Assembly (NCBI RefSeq): GCF_030345335.1 | Contig: NZ_JAPVRC010000016.1 | Coordinates: 1 to 46,515 of the forward strand | DNA: 46,515 bases | Direction: 5' to 3' | From: Halobacillus campisalis | GTDB lineage: Bacteria > Bacillota > Bacilli > Bacillales > Halobacillaceae | In this document: piece after piece, positions 1 to 8,618 of the stretch | Position numbering within the stretch: position 1 is the stretch's first letter | How the letters are laid out: each line of letters starts with the position of its first letter | Notes under the pieces: model-generated | The model's database searches: none | The model's input: only the letters and a program-made list of their open reading frames with translations | What the model was told of the DNA's origin: nothing | Position numbers and translations under genes: made by a program

Positions 1-87
1 CTCAGAGACGATGAGGTCAATAGGTCCGAGGTGGAAGCGTGGTGACACGTGCAGCTGACGGATACTAATCAATCGAGGACTTAACTA
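1..87 (+). rRNA. 23S ribosomal RNA, 3' end (partial)
   Basis: The window opens inside the last ~90 bases of a large-subunit rRNA. The conserved tail GATACTAATCAATCGAGGAC followed by TTAAC is the usual Bacillaceae 23S 3' end. The gene is cut by the window edge. It is followed by 5S and tRNA genes, so this is the tail of an rrn operon. The exact 3' end is estimated. Confidence 0.93.
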
Positions 88-167
88 TATCAACCTTCGT
101 GAAAAGGTTACGTTTGTGAACATGTCCGATGTCTTATCCAGTTTTGAGGGTTCACCTCAATGAATGA

Positions 168-281
168 TGTAGTGGCGACAGCGAAGAGGTCACACCTGTT
201 CCCATGCCGAACACAGTAGTTAAGCTCTTCAGCGCCGATGGTAGTCGGGTTTACCCCCGTGAGAGTAGGACGCTGCTACGT
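168..281 (+). rRNA. 5S ribosomal RNA
   Basis: About 114 nt carry the Bacillus 5S landmarks GCGAAGAGGTCACACC, CCCATGCCGAACAC and AGCTCTTCAGCGCCGATGG. The ends GTAGTGGCG (169-177) and CGCTGCTAC (271-279) pair to form helix I, which sets the limits to within a few bases. It lies about 80 nt after the 23S end, as in a standard 16S-23S-5S operon. Confidence 0.95.
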
Positions 282-310
282 CGATTTCTACTATTACTTC
301 TTTATATTGA

Positions 311-385
311 TCCATCGTAGCTCAGTGGTAGAGCAATCGGCTGTTAACCGATCGGTCGTAGGTTCGAATCCTACCGATGGAGCCA
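311..385 (+). tRNA. tRNA-Asn (GTT)
   Basis: Cloverleaf with acceptor TCCATCG/CGATGGA, anticodon loop CTGTTAA (anticodon GTT), T-arm GGTTCGAATCC and encoded CCA. It is the first tRNA after the 5S gene. Confidence 0.96.
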
Positions 386-388
386 CTT

Positions 389-460
<72 letters not shown>

Positions 461-480
461 CTGGAAGAAATAGTTTTTCT

Positions 481-555
481 GGCCCGTTGGTCAAGTGGTT
501 AAGACACCGCCCTTTCACGGCGGTATCACGGGTTCGAATCCCGTACGGGTCACCA
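481..555 (+). tRNA. tRNA-Glu (TTC)
   Basis: Acceptor GGCCCGT/ACGGGTC, anticodon loop CTTTCAC (anticodon TTC) and encoded CCA at 553-555. The anticodon stem CCGCC/GGCGG is strong. Confidence 0.96.
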
Positions 556-557
556 AT

Positions 558-633
558 GGAGGATTAGCTCAGCTGGGAGAGCACTTGCCTTACAAGCAAG
601 GGGTCGCAGGTTCGAGCCCTGCATCCTCCACCA
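558..633 (+). tRNA. tRNA-Val (TAC)
   Basis: Acceptor GGAGGAT/ATCCTCC, anticodon loop CTTACAA (anticodon TAC) and encoded CCA. Only 2 nt separate it from tRNA-Glu. Confidence 0.96.
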
Positions 634-637
634 TATT

Positions 638-713
<76 letters not shown>

Positions 714-729
714 TTTCCATGTTTAATGT

Positions 730-815
730 GGAGGGATAGCGAAGTTGGCCAAACGCGGCGGACTGTAAATCCGCTCCCATCGGGTTCGTAGGTTCGAGTC
801 CTACTCCCTCCACCA
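730..815 (+). tRNA. tRNA-Tyr (GTA)
   Basis: An 86-nt class II tRNA with a long variable arm. Acceptor GGAGGGA/TCCCTCC, anticodon loop CTGTAAA (anticodon GTA) and encoded CCA. Confidence 0.96.
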
Positions 816-877
816 TTTTTTATTTTTAAACATTGGAATAAAAATGTTATATAAGGAAACAATACTTAATGTACAAT

Positions 878-952
878 TGGGCCATAGCCAAGCGGTAAGG
901 CAACGGTTTTTGGTACCGTCATGCGCTGGTTCGAATCCAGCTGGCCCAGCCA
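878..952 (+). tRNA. tRNA-Gln (TTG)
   Basis: Acceptor TGGGCCA/TGGCCCA, anticodon loop TTTTGGT (anticodon TTG) and encoded CCA. A terminator-like hairpin follows at 968-989. Confidence 0.95.
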
Positions 953-967
953 TTTAAACTTTTATTT

Positions 968-989
968 AAAAAGCTTTAGCTTTTTTTTA
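968..989 (+). terminator. weak intrinsic terminator after tRNA-Gln
   Basis: AAAAAGCT and AGCTTTTT flank a 2-nt loop and a T run follows. The stem is AT-rich, so termination may be partial, with read-through into the last three tRNAs. Confidence 0.5.
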
Positions 990-1102
990 TTTGTCTTAAA
1001 TTGTACGGTAAATATATGAACCATTAGGAATGCGGCGTCACTGAAACAGCTTTCAACACGACGAGCATCATATACGAAAGTACCAGAACACTTTATTATT
1101 GT

Positions 1103-1175
1103 GAGCCATTAGCTCAGCTGGTAGAGCATCTGACTTTTAATCAGAGGGTCGGAGGTTCGAGCCCTCCATGGCTCA
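1103..1175 (+). tRNA. tRNA-Lys (TTT)
   Basis: Acceptor GAGCCAT/ATGGCTC, anticodon loop CTTTTAA (anticodon TTT) and T-arm GGTTCGAGCCC. CCA is not encoded. It lies 150 nt after tRNA-Gln, beyond a terminator-like hairpin, and may have its own promoter. Confidence 0.95.
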
Positions 1176-1252
1176 TTCAACAGGCGGATATTGCTTTTTA
1201 GCATCATCCGCTTTATTGTTATATTATCGATTATATGGATTCCTTTTCGCAG

Positions 1253-1327
1253 GCGGGAGTAGTTCAGTGGTAGAACACCACCTTGCCAAGGTGGGGGTCG
1301 CGGGTTCGAATCCCGTCTCCCGCTCCA
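1253..1327 (+). tRNA. tRNA-Gly (GCC)
   Basis: Acceptor GCGGGAG/CTCCCGC, anticodon loop TTGCCAA (anticodon GCC) and encoded CCA. Confidence 0.96.
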
Positions 1328-1340
1328 TATTTTTTAACAA

Positions 1341-1416
1341 GGGGCCTTAGCTCAGCTGGGAGAGCGCCTGCTTTGCACGCAGGAGGTCAGCGGTTCGATC
1401 CCGCTAGGCTCCACCA
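1341..1416 (+). tRNA. tRNA-Ala (TGC)
   Basis: Acceptor GGGGCCT/AGGCTCC (one G-T pair), anticodon loop TTTGCAC (anticodon TGC) and encoded CCA. It is the last tRNA of the cluster. Confidence 0.96.
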
Positions 1417-1442
1417 TACATATTAATAATAACTGACTATCC

Positions 1443-1477
1443 AAAGCTGACATCATGAATCGATGTCAGCTTTTTTA
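1443..1477 (+). terminator. intrinsic terminator of the rRNA-tRNA operon
   Basis: AAGCTGACATC and GATGTCAGCTT form a strong stem followed by TTTTTTATT. It ends the tRNA cluster. Confidence 0.9.
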
Positions 1478-1507
1478 TTGTATGTTTTTAATTGAGGAGG
1501 CGGTTAA

Positions 1508-2023
1508 ATGAAAGCTTTGTTTCTAGACCGGGATGGTACTTTAGGTGGTTCAGATGAAATAAAATATCCTGGTGAATTTGAGTTGTACTCTGGTGTTCCT
1601 TCTTCCATTCGTCGATTAAAACAACAAGGTGTCCTTTTGTTTTCATTTACGAACCAGCCAGGTATCTCAAAGGGATTGTCTACGTTAGAAGATTTTGGTG
1701 AGGAATTGAGGGGGTTCGGTTTAGATGATGTGTATGTGTGTCCGCATTCACCGGCAGCTGCCTGCACTTGCAGGAAGCCGCGCACGGGCATGATTGAACA
1801 AGCCTGTGAAAAGTACAATCTTTCCCCCGGTGAATGTGTTGTCATTGGAGACCGGGTGAAAGATATGGAAGCTGCATATACTGCTGGATGCCTGGCCATT
1901 TTAGTTTTAACCGGATCAGGAGAAGACTCCTATGCTTATCTATTGAAAAATGGCGGGTCACCCGTCGATTATGTTGCTGAAGATGTTAATCATGCAGTAA
2001 ATTGGCTGTTATCCTTCAAATAA
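1508..2023 (+). CDS. HAD-IIIA family phosphatase (HisB-N/GmhB-like)
   Basis: A 171-aa cytoplasmic HAD phosphohydrolase. Motif I DRDGT lies at residues 7-11 with nucleophile Asp7 and acid/base Asp9. Motif II is the Thr in FTNQ (about 48), motif III the Lys in CRKP, and motif IV GDRVKD. A CPHSP..CTC stretch before CRKP matches the zinc loop of the GmhB (heptose bisphosphatase) branch. No heptose pathway genes are visible, so the substrate is unknown; a small sugar or imidazole phosphate is likely. The start follows GAGGAGG. The gene stands alone between the tRNA terminator and the arginase promoter. The family is certain, the exact reaction is not. Confidence 0.85.
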   Translation: MKALFLDRDGTLGGSDEIKYPGEFELYSGVPSSIRRLKQQGVLLFSFTNQPGISKGLSTLEDFGEELRGFGLDDVYVCPHSPAAACTCRKPRTGMIEQACEKYNLSPGECVVIGDRVKDMEAAYTAGCLAILVLTGSGEDSYAYLLKNGGSPVDYVAEDVNHAVNWLLSFK

Positions 2024-2050
2024 CGTATATATATACATATCTATGTCTGG

Positions 2051-2080
2051 TTGAGTCATCTGTATGAAACCGTATACAAT
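2051..2080 (+). promoter_or_regulatory. putative sigma-A promoter of rocF
   Basis: TTGAGT (2051-2056) is followed after 18 nt by TACAAT (2075-2080), 30 nt before the rocF start. No -12/-24 SigL promoter is obvious here, although rocF is SigL-dependent in B. subtilis. Confidence 0.5.
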
Positions 2081-2110
2081 TATAGAAGACAGACAAAGGA
2101 GGAATTATAG

Positions 2111-3013
2111 ATGAATCAACAACTATCCATCATAGGTGTACCAATGGATTTAGGTCAGAATCGTCGAGGTGTAGACATGGGGCCCAGTGCTATCCGATAT
2201 GCCGGTGTTCTGGAACGTCTTGAGGATTTGAAATTACGTATAGAGGATCTGGGAGATATAGATATTTCCCGTCCTGACCGACATAACACTCAAAAGGTGG
2301 ATAACCTGCGAAATTTACAGGAAGTGGCTGAAGGAAGCATTCGTTTAGCAGAAAAAGTAGATGAAGTAGTGAATAAAGGGAGTTTCCCACTAGTATTGGG
2401 TGGAGACCATAGTATTGCTATGGGGACTTTAGCGGGGATAGCGAAACATTACGAGAATCTCGGAGTCATTTGGTATGATGCGCATGGTGACCTTAATACT
2501 GGGGATAGTTCTCCATCCGGTAATATCCACGGAATGCCTTTGGCTGTAAGTCTTGGAATCGGCCATGAAAAGTTGACGAATATTTTAGGCTATTCGCCTA
2601 AAATCAGACCGGAAAATATAGTAATCATCGGTGCTAGATCCCTGGATGAAGGTGAGCGAGTACTGATTAAAGAAAAGGGGATTAAAGTCTATACTATGCA
2701 TGAAGTTGATAAGATGGGCATGCCTGCGGTGATGGAGGAAACGATTGAGTATTTAAAAGATCATACAGATGGTGTACACTTAAGTTTAGATTTAGATGGT
2801 CTTGATCCGAATGAAGCGCCTGGTGTAGGAACCCCTGTTATGGGCGGTTTAAGCTACAGAGAGAGCCACTTGGCTATGGAGATGCTTTATCAGTCACAAT
2901 TAATCACTTCTGCGGAATTCGTTGAAGTAAATCCTATACTCGATGAAAAAAATAAAACGGCAAGCATGGCTGTTGGATTAATGGGGTCATTGTTTGGAGA
3001 GAGTTTAAAATAG
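2111..3013 (+). CDS. rocF: arginase
   Basis: A 300-aa enzyme of normal family length that hydrolyses L-arginine to ornithine and urea in the cytoplasm. The dimanganese ligands are all present: GGDHS (His100), DAHGDLN (Asp122, His124, Asp126) and DLDGLDP (about 226-232). The start follows AAAGGAGG with good spacing. It is monocistronic here, with no rocD or rocE beside it. Arginase rather than agmatinase is preferred on overall sequence and the NIHGMPLA-type substrate loop. Confidence 0.95.
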   Translation: MNQQLSIIGVPMDLGQNRRGVDMGPSAIRYAGVLERLEDLKLRIEDLGDIDISRPDRHNTQKVDNLRNLQEVAEGSIRLAEKVDEVVNKGSFPLVLGGDHSIAMGTLAGIAKHYENLGVIWYDAHGDLNTGDSSPSGNIHGMPLAVSLGIGHEKLTNILGYSPKIRPENIVIIGARSLDEGERVLIKEKGIKVYTMHEVDKMGMPAVMEETIEYLKDHTDGVHLSLDLDGLDPNEAPGVGTPVMGGLSYRESHLAMEMLYQSQLITSAEFVEVNPILDEKNKTASMAVGLMGSLFGESLK

Positions 3014-3027
3014 TAGAGTAGCAATGA

Positions 3028-3219
3028 TCAGCAGCTGACCTTGCCCAAGGTGGGTTGCTGATGCTTTTGTTTCAATGTTTCGTATTCGTTCAATAAAAAA
3101 TCTAGTTTAGCACTTACATATACGACTCTTTCAGATGTTAAAGAGTGGCTTTTAGCTAATCGATTCATTTCGTTTCGACATTCTTCTATCTCTTTTAACA
3201 GCTTAAACTCTACATTCAT
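3028..3219 (-). CDS. Spo0E-like aspartyl-phosphate phosphatase
   Basis: A 63-aa helical protein of the Spo0E family, which dephosphorylates Spo0A~P and delays sporulation. Visible are the first helix with IEECRNEMNRLA and the signature SAKLDFLLNEY, whose SxxLD core is the catalytic motif. The start at 3219 is chosen because GGAGG lies 8 nt upstream; an upstream in-frame ATG at 3234 would overlap the ribosome site. It is convergent with rocF, and the stop lies near a shared hairpin. Which paralogue (Spo0E, YisI, YnzD) cannot be told from this. Confidence 0.85.
   Translation of the reverse strand: MNVEFKLLKEIEECRNEMNRLAKSHSLTSERVVYVSAKLDFLLNEYETLKQKHQQPTLGKVSC
3029..3064. terminator. hairpin between rocF and the Spo0E-like gene
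   Basis: ATCAGCA and TGCTGAT flank an inner ACC/GGT pair. The hairpin overlaps the 3' end of the minus-strand gene. The T-rich stretch after it on the plus strand is short, so it is only a likely rocF terminator. Confidence 0.45.
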
Positions 3220-3313
3220 GACGTCTACCTCCAAAAAAGATTTTTTAAACTCTAGTATCTATATCCACTTTTATTATAATATAAACATTATTTTACAAAA
3301 ACAAAAATATTTT

Positions 3314-3340
3314 TGAAACCTTTTTGCGGGCGTGAACGTA
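3314..3340 (+). promoter_or_regulatory. SigW-type autoregulatory promoter
   Basis: TGAAAC (3314-3319), then a T-rich stretch, then CGTA (3337-3340) after 17 nt. This matches the extracytoplasmic-function SigW consensus TGAAAC-N16/17-CGTA and lies just upstream of sigW. It implies positive autoregulation, as in B. subtilis. Confidence 0.85.
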
Positions 3341-3376
3341 GATAATAGCAGCCGCACGATAGCGGAGGTATAGCAG

Positions 3377-3940
3377 ATGGAAACCATGATAAAGAAAAAA
3401 ATCAAAGAGGTCAAAAAAGGGGATCAATCCGCTTATGAAGATATCGTTTCCTTTTATCAGAACAAGGTCTACCATATTTGTTACCGGATGATAGGGAATT
3501 CTTATGAAGCTGAAGATCTTGCTCAGGAAGCTTTTATTCGTGCGTACACGAATTTGTCCAGCTTCGATGAGCGACGGAAGTTTTCCACTTGGCTTTATAG
3601 GATTGCAACGAACTTGACGATTGATCGAATACGAAAGAAAAAGCCGGACTACTACCTCGATGCTGAAGTAAAAGGGACGGAAGGGTTAGATATGTACTCA
3701 CAACTGGCTGCTGAGCAAGCGCTGCCGGAGGAAGAAGTGGAGAGCTTAGAATTACAGAGCTACATTCATCGAGAAATTTTGGCTCTTCCCCCTAAATATA
3801 GAAGCGTCATAGTTTTAAGGTATTTAGATGAGTTAGCTCTCCAAGAAATATCTGATGTATTGGATATTCCTATTGGAACAGTAAAGACGAGAATACATCG
3901 TGGCAGGGAGGCCTTGAGAAAGAGGCTTCGACATGTGTAA
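3377..3940 (+). CDS. sigW: ECF RNA polymerase sigma factor SigW
   Basis: A 187-aa ECF sigma factor controlling the response to cell-envelope stress and membrane-active antibiotics. Region 2 (about 20-90) contains CYRMIGNSYEAEDLAQEAF and the -10 binding stretch FSTWLYRIATNLTIDRIRKK, with the diagnostic KKPDYYLDAEVKGTEGL linker very close to Bacillus SigW. Region 4 (about 130-185) has LPPKYRSVIVLRYLDEL and the helix-turn-helix GTVKTRIHRGREALRKRL. It is followed after 15 nt by its anti-sigma gene and preceded by a SigW promoter. SigW rather than another ECF factor is supported by sequence, neighbour and promoter. Confidence 0.96.
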   Translation: METMIKKKIKEVKKGDQSAYEDIVSFYQNKVYHICYRMIGNSYEAEDLAQEAFIRAYTNLSSFDERRKFSTWLYRIATNLTIDRIRKKKPDYYLDAEVKGTEGLDMYSQLAAEQALPEEEVESLELQSYIHREILALPPKYRSVIVLRYLDELALQEISDVLDIPIGTVKTRIHRGREALRKRLRHV

Positions 3941-3955
3941 AGGAGTTGAGAGGGA

Positions 3956-4603
3956 ATGAAATGCAATAAAGAAGCTGTGATGCTTATGCATAAGTATCTA
4001 GATGGCGAATTAGATAGAGAAGAAGAAAGACGACTGCGTGACCATCTTCAAGCTTGCCCATCCTGCCAAAACCATTTTCACGAATTGAAAAGATCGATTA
4101 CATTGATAAAAAATACAGGACCAGTTGCAGCTCCAGAAGGATTTACGTCCAATGTCATGGCGAATCTTCCAAAAGAGAGAAAAAGGAAGAATTATACCAG
4201 AATGCTGCAGCGTCATCCTATATTAACGTCAGCTGCTATATTTTTCATATTAATGTTCAGTGGAATCTTCTCTGCTTGGAACCAGGACCACCAGGTGACA
4301 GTCTCTAAGCAGGAGAATCTCATCATTCAGAGTAATACAGTGATTGTACCTGAAGATGTCACAGTGAACGGAGATTTAGTCGTAAGAAATGGTGACTTGA
4401 AAGTCGAAGGAAAGATTGATGGGGACATCACATTAATTAACGGAGATTTTGTAACCGATAATCCAGAAAATGAACTGGCTAACGGTGAGAATTATCAAGC
4501 TTATGCAAGTGGTGAAGTCCATGAAGTTAATCAAGTATTCGAGTGGATGTGGTACAATACGAAGAAATTCGTATCCGATGTCTTTTCTATGGATTCTAAC
4601 TAG
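3956..4603 (+). CDS. rsiW: anti-sigma-W factor RsiW
   Basis: A 215-aa single-pass membrane protein that holds SigW inactive until it is cleaved by regulated proteolysis (PrsW and RasP in Bacillus). The N-terminal zinc anti-sigma domain has Cys3 and the HxxxCxxC motif (His30, Cys34, Cys37). A transmembrane segment follows at about 88-107. The outer part contains repeated VNGDLVVRNGDL-like turns, resembling the short bactofilin-like repeats seen in RsiW proteins. The start follows GGAGTTGAGAGGGA. It is co-transcribed with sigW. Confidence 0.94.
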   Translation: MKCNKEAVMLMHKYLDGELDREEERRLRDHLQACPSCQNHFHELKRSITLIKNTGPVAAPEGFTSNVMANLPKERKRKNYTRMLQRHPILTSAAIFFILMFSGIFSAWNQDHQVTVSKQENLIIQSNTVIVPEDVTVNGDLVVRNGDLKVEGKIDGDITLINGDFVTDNPENELANGENYQAYASGEVHEVNQVFEWMWYNTKKFVSDVFSMDSN

Positions 4604-4606
4604 ATA

Positions 4607-4645
4607 TAAACCACTATATTAATCATAGTGGTTTATTTTTTTGTG
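4607..4645 (+). terminator. intrinsic terminator after rsiW
   Basis: AAACCACTAT and ATAGTGGTTT flank a 7-nt loop, followed by ATTTTTTT. It separates sigW-rsiW from the cdaA operon. Confidence 0.88.
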
Positions 4646-4677
4646 GTTGGGTTTTAATATATGTAAAAAGTGAAGTG

Positions 4678-4686
4678 TGATATAAT
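4678..4686 (+). promoter_or_regulatory. extended -10 promoter of the cdaA operon
   Basis: TGATATAAT is a perfect extended -10 box (TGnTATAAT). The matching -35 is weak. It lies 57 nt before cdaA and downstream of the rsiW terminator. Confidence 0.6.
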
Positions 4687-4742
4687 AATACAGGTTATGG
4701 CGTTTTTTTAGTCGATCAATTTCTTCAAAAGGAAGTGTAAGC

Positions 4743-5561
4743 ATGCTTGATGGGGGACTGGATGTATTAGATGTATTATTGATTGCTATTGATATCGCCC
4801 TTGTCTGGTTTGTTGTATATAAATTAATCATGCTGATCCAGGGAACGAAGGCCGTCCAGTTATTAAAAGGGATCTTCGTTGTATTAGGTATATGGTTATT
4901 GAGTAATTTATTCGGACTAACCACACTAAGATGGCTGATGTCACAAGCTATTACCTGGGGTTTCCTCGCCATTATCATCCTCTTTCAACCTGAATTGAGG
5001 AGGGCTTTAGAGCAATTAGGCCGCGGAAGTTTCTTTAGCCGCACAACGGCTGAAGATGAAGGGATTGAGAAATCGATCCAGGCGATTATAAAGTCTTGTA
5101 ACTATATGGCGAAACGTCGAATCGGCGCCTTGATTACGATTGAAAGAGAGACCGGAATGGGAGATTATGTAGAAACAGGTATTCCAGTAGACGGTCATTT
5201 GACTAGTGAATTATTGACGAACATATTTATACCGAATACACCACTACATGATGGTGCGGTCATACTTAAGGATGATAAGATTATAGCTGCGGCCTGTTAT
5301 CTTCCACTATCAGAGAGTCCGTTCATCTCAAAAGAATTAGGGACGAGACACAGGGCAGCGATGGGAATCAGTGAAGTTACGGATGCCGTGACCATCATTG
5401 TATCTGAAGAAACTGGAGCTGTATCCTGTACTAAGAACGGAGAGCTGCACAGACAACTTGATCAAGAGAAATTAGAAGAGATTTTAAGAAGCGAGCTTGA
5501 TCATACCTCAAAAACCCCTGCCACTAAAACATGGAATTGGAGGGGGAAGAAGAATGGATAA
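4743..5561 (+). CDS. cdaA: diadenylate cyclase CdaA
   Basis: A 272-aa membrane enzyme that condenses two ATP to c-di-AMP, the essential messenger for potassium, osmolyte and cell-wall control. Three transmembrane segments lie within residues 1-82. The DAC domain (about 100-260) carries both catalytic motifs: DGA (170-172) in PLHDGAVI and RHR (202-204) in GTRHRAAMG. The start is preceded by AAGGAAG. It overlaps cdaR by 8 nt and leads the conserved cdaA-cdaR-glmM operon, whose last product binds CdaA and restrains it in other Firmicutes. Confidence 0.96.
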   Translation: MLDGGLDVLDVLLIAIDIALVWFVVYKLIMLIQGTKAVQLLKGIFVVLGIWLLSNLFGLTTLRWLMSQAITWGFLAIIILFQPELRRALEQLGRGSFFSRTTAEDEGIEKSIQAIIKSCNYMAKRRIGALITIERETGMGDYVETGIPVDGHLTSELLTNIFIPNTPLHDGAVILKDDKIIAAACYLPLSESPFISKELGTRHRAAMGISEVTDAVTIIVSEETGAVSCTKNGELHRQLDQEKLEEILRSELDHTSKTPATKTWNWRGKKNG

Positions 5562-6531
5562 TTTATTCAGAAACAAGTGGTTTATTCGAATTATCTCATT
5601 GCTTTTAGCTTTGCTCCTCTGGGTATCGATTAACGTGGACGATAACATGGACAGTGATTCCCAGTGGTTCAATGATACTTCTTCTGAATCTGAAGTGATG
5701 AATGATATCCCCCTGGAAGTCCAATTCGACAGTGAACAATATGTTGTGAGCGGGCTGCCACAGAATGTTACGGTTGCTGTAGAGGGGCCAAACGGAGCTT
5801 TAGCTCCCGTGATACGACAACAGAACTTCAATGTATTTGTTGATTTGAATGACCTGGGTCCAGGAACACATGAGGTCAATGTCCAACATTCAGGAATCTC
5901 TAATCAGTTATCCGTCAGTATTGAGCCTAGACAAGTAGAAGTAACCATCGAAGAAAAAGAAAATCAAGACTTTGAAGTCGATGTGGATTACATTAATGAA
6001 AATCAAATTGAAAATGAATACTCTATCGGGGAAGCCCAAATAGATCCTGAACAAGTGACCATTACTGGTTCATCGGCAGCAGTAGACCGAGTGGCTTCCG
6101 TAAAAGCGATGATCGATGTAGGAGAGGCTGAGGATACGCTTGAGGACATTGAAGCACCTGTGAAGGTCTACGATGCCCAAGGCAATGAGCTGAATGTTCT
6201 CTTGGATCCAACTAGTGTAGAGGTAACAGTACCTATAAGCAAAGCAGAAAAAGAGGTCCCTATCTCTTTTGAAGCTGAAGGAGAGTCTTCAGCAGGAGTT
6301 GCGATCGATTCTATTAATTCGGAAACAGAAAGCGTAACGATTCGTGGTCCGAATGACGTGTTAGAAGAGATTGAGAACCTTGAAGGTATACCAGTAGACG
6401 TAACTGAAATAGAAAGTGATGAAACGGTAGAGGTAGAGGTTCCTCTTCCAGATGAGGTGACTGCGGTTGAGCCCGAAACTGTTGAGGTCGAGGTGCAAAC
6501 CGAAGAGAACGTTGAATCAGCTACACAATAA
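5554..6531 (+). CDS. cdaR: CdaA regulatory protein CdaR (YbbR domains)
   Basis: A 325-aa extracytoplasmic regulator of CdaA. An N-terminal membrane anchor (FIRIISLLLALLLWVSI, about residues 9-25) is followed by tandem YbbR domains of about 80 residues each, seen as repeats of a V..LP..V.V..EG..-like pattern. The outer part is strongly acidic, fitting a halophile. The start at 5554 is chosen because GGAGGGGG stands just upstream; a longer frame from 5497 lies inside cdaA without a ribosome site. Translational coupling with cdaA is likely. Confidence 0.92.
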   Translation: MDNLFRNKWFIRIISLLLALLLWVSINVDDNMDSDSQWFNDTSSESEVMNDIPLEVQFDSEQYVVSGLPQNVTVAVEGPNGALAPVIRQQNFNVFVDLNDLGPGTHEVNVQHSGISNQLSVSIEPRQVEVTIEEKENQDFEVDVDYINENQIENEYSIGEAQIDPEQVTITGSSAAVDRVASVKAMIDVGEAEDTLEDIEAPVKVYDAQGNELNVLLDPTSVEVTVPISKAEKEVPISFEAEGESSAGVAIDSINSETESVTIRGPNDVLEEIENLEGIPVDVTEIESDETVEVEVPLPDEVTAVEPETVEVEVQTEENVESATQ

Positions 6532-6582
6532 ATAGAGCGTCACGGTCTATGAGCCAACAACGAAAGAGAGGTCAATTTATAA

Positions 6583-7932
6583 ATGGGAAAATATTTCGGA
6601 ACAGATGGGGTTCGTGGTGTAGCGAATAAGGAATTGACACCAGAACTTGCCTTCAAATTAGGCCGTTATGGCGGCTATGTATTGACAAAAGAAGTACAGA
6701 GGCCAAAAATATTGATCGGCCGCGACACCCGTATTTCTGGAGAAATGCTGGAGGGTGCTTTAGCAGCTGGATTACTATCCATCGGCGCGGAAGTTATGCG
6801 TCTAGGCGTGATTTCTACTCCAGGGGTGGCTTTTTTAACAAAGGCTCTTCAAGCAGAAGCGGGAATTATGATTTCTGCTTCCCACAATCCTGTAGAAGAC
6901 AACGGTATTAAATTTTTCGGTCCTGATGGTTTCAAGCTTACCGACGCGCAAGAAGATGAGATAGAGCAGCTGATCGATGCAGAAGAAGATACGCTGCCAC
7001 GTCCTTCAGGTGCGGACCTAGGACAGATCAATGACTACTTCGAGGGTGGTCAAAAGTATATGCAGCATTTGAAGCAGACAGTGGACTATGATTTTGAAGG
7101 TCTGCATATTGCTCTTGACTGTGCAAATGGGGCGACGTCATCGCACGCATCTCATTTGTTCGCCGACTTAGAAGCAGATATTACATCCATTGGTTCATCT
7201 CCGGATGGGTTGAATATTAATAAGGATGTAGGTTCGACGCATCCTGAAGCGTTACAGAAGGTCGTCCGTGAAAAGAATGCTGATATCGGTTTAGCGTTTG
7301 ACGGCGACGGAGATCGCCTGATCGCTGTTGATGAAAAAGGCGAAATCGTGGATGGCGACAGAATTATGTACATTTGCGCCAAGCATATGAACGAAAAAGG
7401 GCTGCTTAAACATTCTACAGTTGTATCGACAGTTATGAGCAACCTCGGCTTTTATAAAGCGGTAGAAGCTCAAGGAATCAAGAGTGATAAAACCGCAGTA
7501 GGAGACCGTTACGTGATGGAAGAGATGCGCCGTGGAGGCTACAACTTAGGCGGAGAACAGTCGGGTCATATCATTTTCCTGGATCATAATACAACTGGCG
7601 ATGGTTTGTTAAGCGCGCTTCAGCTCGTAAACGTAATAAAAGAAACTGGAAAACCATTATCTGATCTTGCTGCAGAAATGGAGAAATTCCCTCAGGTGCT
7701 TAAGAATATTCGTGTAATCGATAAACAAGCCGTGCAGACCCATCCTCGCATTCAAGAAGTGATTCAAGCGGTAGAAGAGGAAATGGGAGGAAGCGGGCGA
7801 GTACTCGTACGCCCTTCCGGTACAGAGCCGCTTGTTAGAATCATGGTAGAAGCGCCGACGGAAGAGCAGTGTGAAACGTATGTCAATAAAGTGGTACAAG
7901 TCGTCGAGGAAGAATTAGGGATGAAAGAATAA
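6583..7932 (+). CDS. glmM: phosphoglucosamine mutase
   Basis: A 449-aa cytoplasmic enzyme converting glucosamine-6-phosphate to glucosamine-1-phosphate for UDP-GlcNAc and peptidoglycan synthesis. The N-terminal [10 protein letters not shown] is typical. The phosphoserine is Ser100 in ISASHNP, the metal loop is DGDGDR (about 241-246), the sugar-binding GGEQSGH lies at about 325, and the C-terminal phosphate loop is [10 protein letters not shown]. Length is normal. It is the last gene of the cdaA operon. Its substrate is made by glmS downstream, so two successive pathway steps lie together. Confidence 0.97.
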   Translation: MGKYFGTDGVRGVANKELTPELAFKLGRYGGYVLTKEVQRPKILIGRDTRISGEMLEGALAAGLLSIGAEVMRLGVISTPGVAFLTKALQAEAGIMISASHNPVEDNGIKFFGPDGFKLTDAQEDEIEQLIDAEEDTLPRPSGADLGQINDYFEGGQKYMQHLKQTVDYDFEGLHIALDCANGATSSHASHLFADLEADITSIGSSPDGLNINKDVGSTHPEALQKVVREKNADIGLAFDGDGDRLIAVDEKGEIVDGDRIMYICAKHMNEKGLLKHSTVVSTVMSNLGFYKAVEAQGIKSDKTAVGDRYVMEEMRRGGYNLGGEQSGHIIFLDHNTTGDGLLSALQLVNVIKETGKPLSDLAAEMEKFPQVLKNIRVIDKQAVQTHPRIQEVIQAVEEEMGGSGRVLVRPSGTEPLVRIMVEAPTEEQCETYVNKVVQVVEEELGMKE

Positions 7933-7942
7933 TACAATGTGT

Positions 7943-7983
7943 ATGCGCAGGTGGAGCACAATTGGCTCTCCTGCGCATATTTT
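7943..7983 (+). terminator. intrinsic terminator after glmM
   Basis: ATGCGCAGGTGGAGC and GCTCTCCTGCGCAT form a long stem with a short AT loop, followed by ATTTT. Repeat element E1 begins 8-10 nt beyond it. Confidence 0.85.
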
Positions 7984-7990
7984 AATAGTA

Positions 7991-8442
7991 AGCTATGTTA
8001 AAAAGCTCCGTGTTGATATTCATATAAGCTCCCTATAGTGGAAAACTCAGTTTCGAGATGTTTGGACGGTTTCCGTTATGTTTAACAGCGGGAAGAGCTC
8101 CGGGAAATCACTCCCTTTCCGTGGGAGCGCAGTGAGCCTCCTCGAGCTTCGCTCTCCGGGGTCTCACCAAGCACTCTCTTCCCACAGGAGTCTCGCGATT
8201 TCCCGGAGCTCTTTGCCGATCATTAGTAGAACGGAAACTGTTATGACAGTACTTCAACAAAGAAAAATTAGTTATGGAGTTTTCACTAAGAATATGGCTG
8301 TTGGTAGTGAAATGCATCCACTCTATCCATGTAGTGTGCCAGTCAAAATGGGAAGTGGTTTCCCTCTTTAATTAATCCAATCGTTGGAGATCGGTACACG
8401 CATGCTCACTTATCAATATCAATAACCATCTTTAACATAGCC
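7991..8442 (+). mobile_element. MITE-like element copy E1
   Basis: A non-autonomous element of about 450 bp. The ends GCTATGTTAAA (7992-8002) and TTTAACATAGC (8431-8441) are perfect inverted repeats; TGTTGATATT and its rough complement TATCAATATC lie just inside. Degenerate 8-bp flanks TAATAGTA (7983-7990) and TGAAAGTA (8443-8450) match at 6 of 8. The left arm holds the palindrome GAGCTCCGGGAAATC (8095-8109)/GATTTCCCGGAGCTC (8197-8211), enclosing GTGGGA/TCCCAC and GTGAG/CTCAC stems. The right arm is reduced to its end. No transposase is encoded. A 97-codon open frame across the palindromes is not a gene. Confidence 0.8.
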
Positions 8443-8618
8443 TGAAAGTAAGGAAGTGACTATAAAAGTCATTGACCCTTAAGCTTGTTTTCAGGTAAAA
8501 TGAGGAATAGCCTTGAAAAAAATGGCGAATACGGTCACGACACCGTAACTCTCGCTATTGAAGTAAAGGTTTTTATTCGAAGATAGAAAAGGAGGAAAGG
8601 GACCAGTCATTTTAAGAA

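Noticed and set aside
5497-5553. Longer N-terminus for CdaR
   Set aside because: The extra 19 codons lie within cdaA without a ribosome site, whereas GGAGGGGG precedes the ATG at 5554.
8078-8371. 97-codon open frame
   Set aside because: It covers the palindromic arm of repeat E1 and has no ribosome site.
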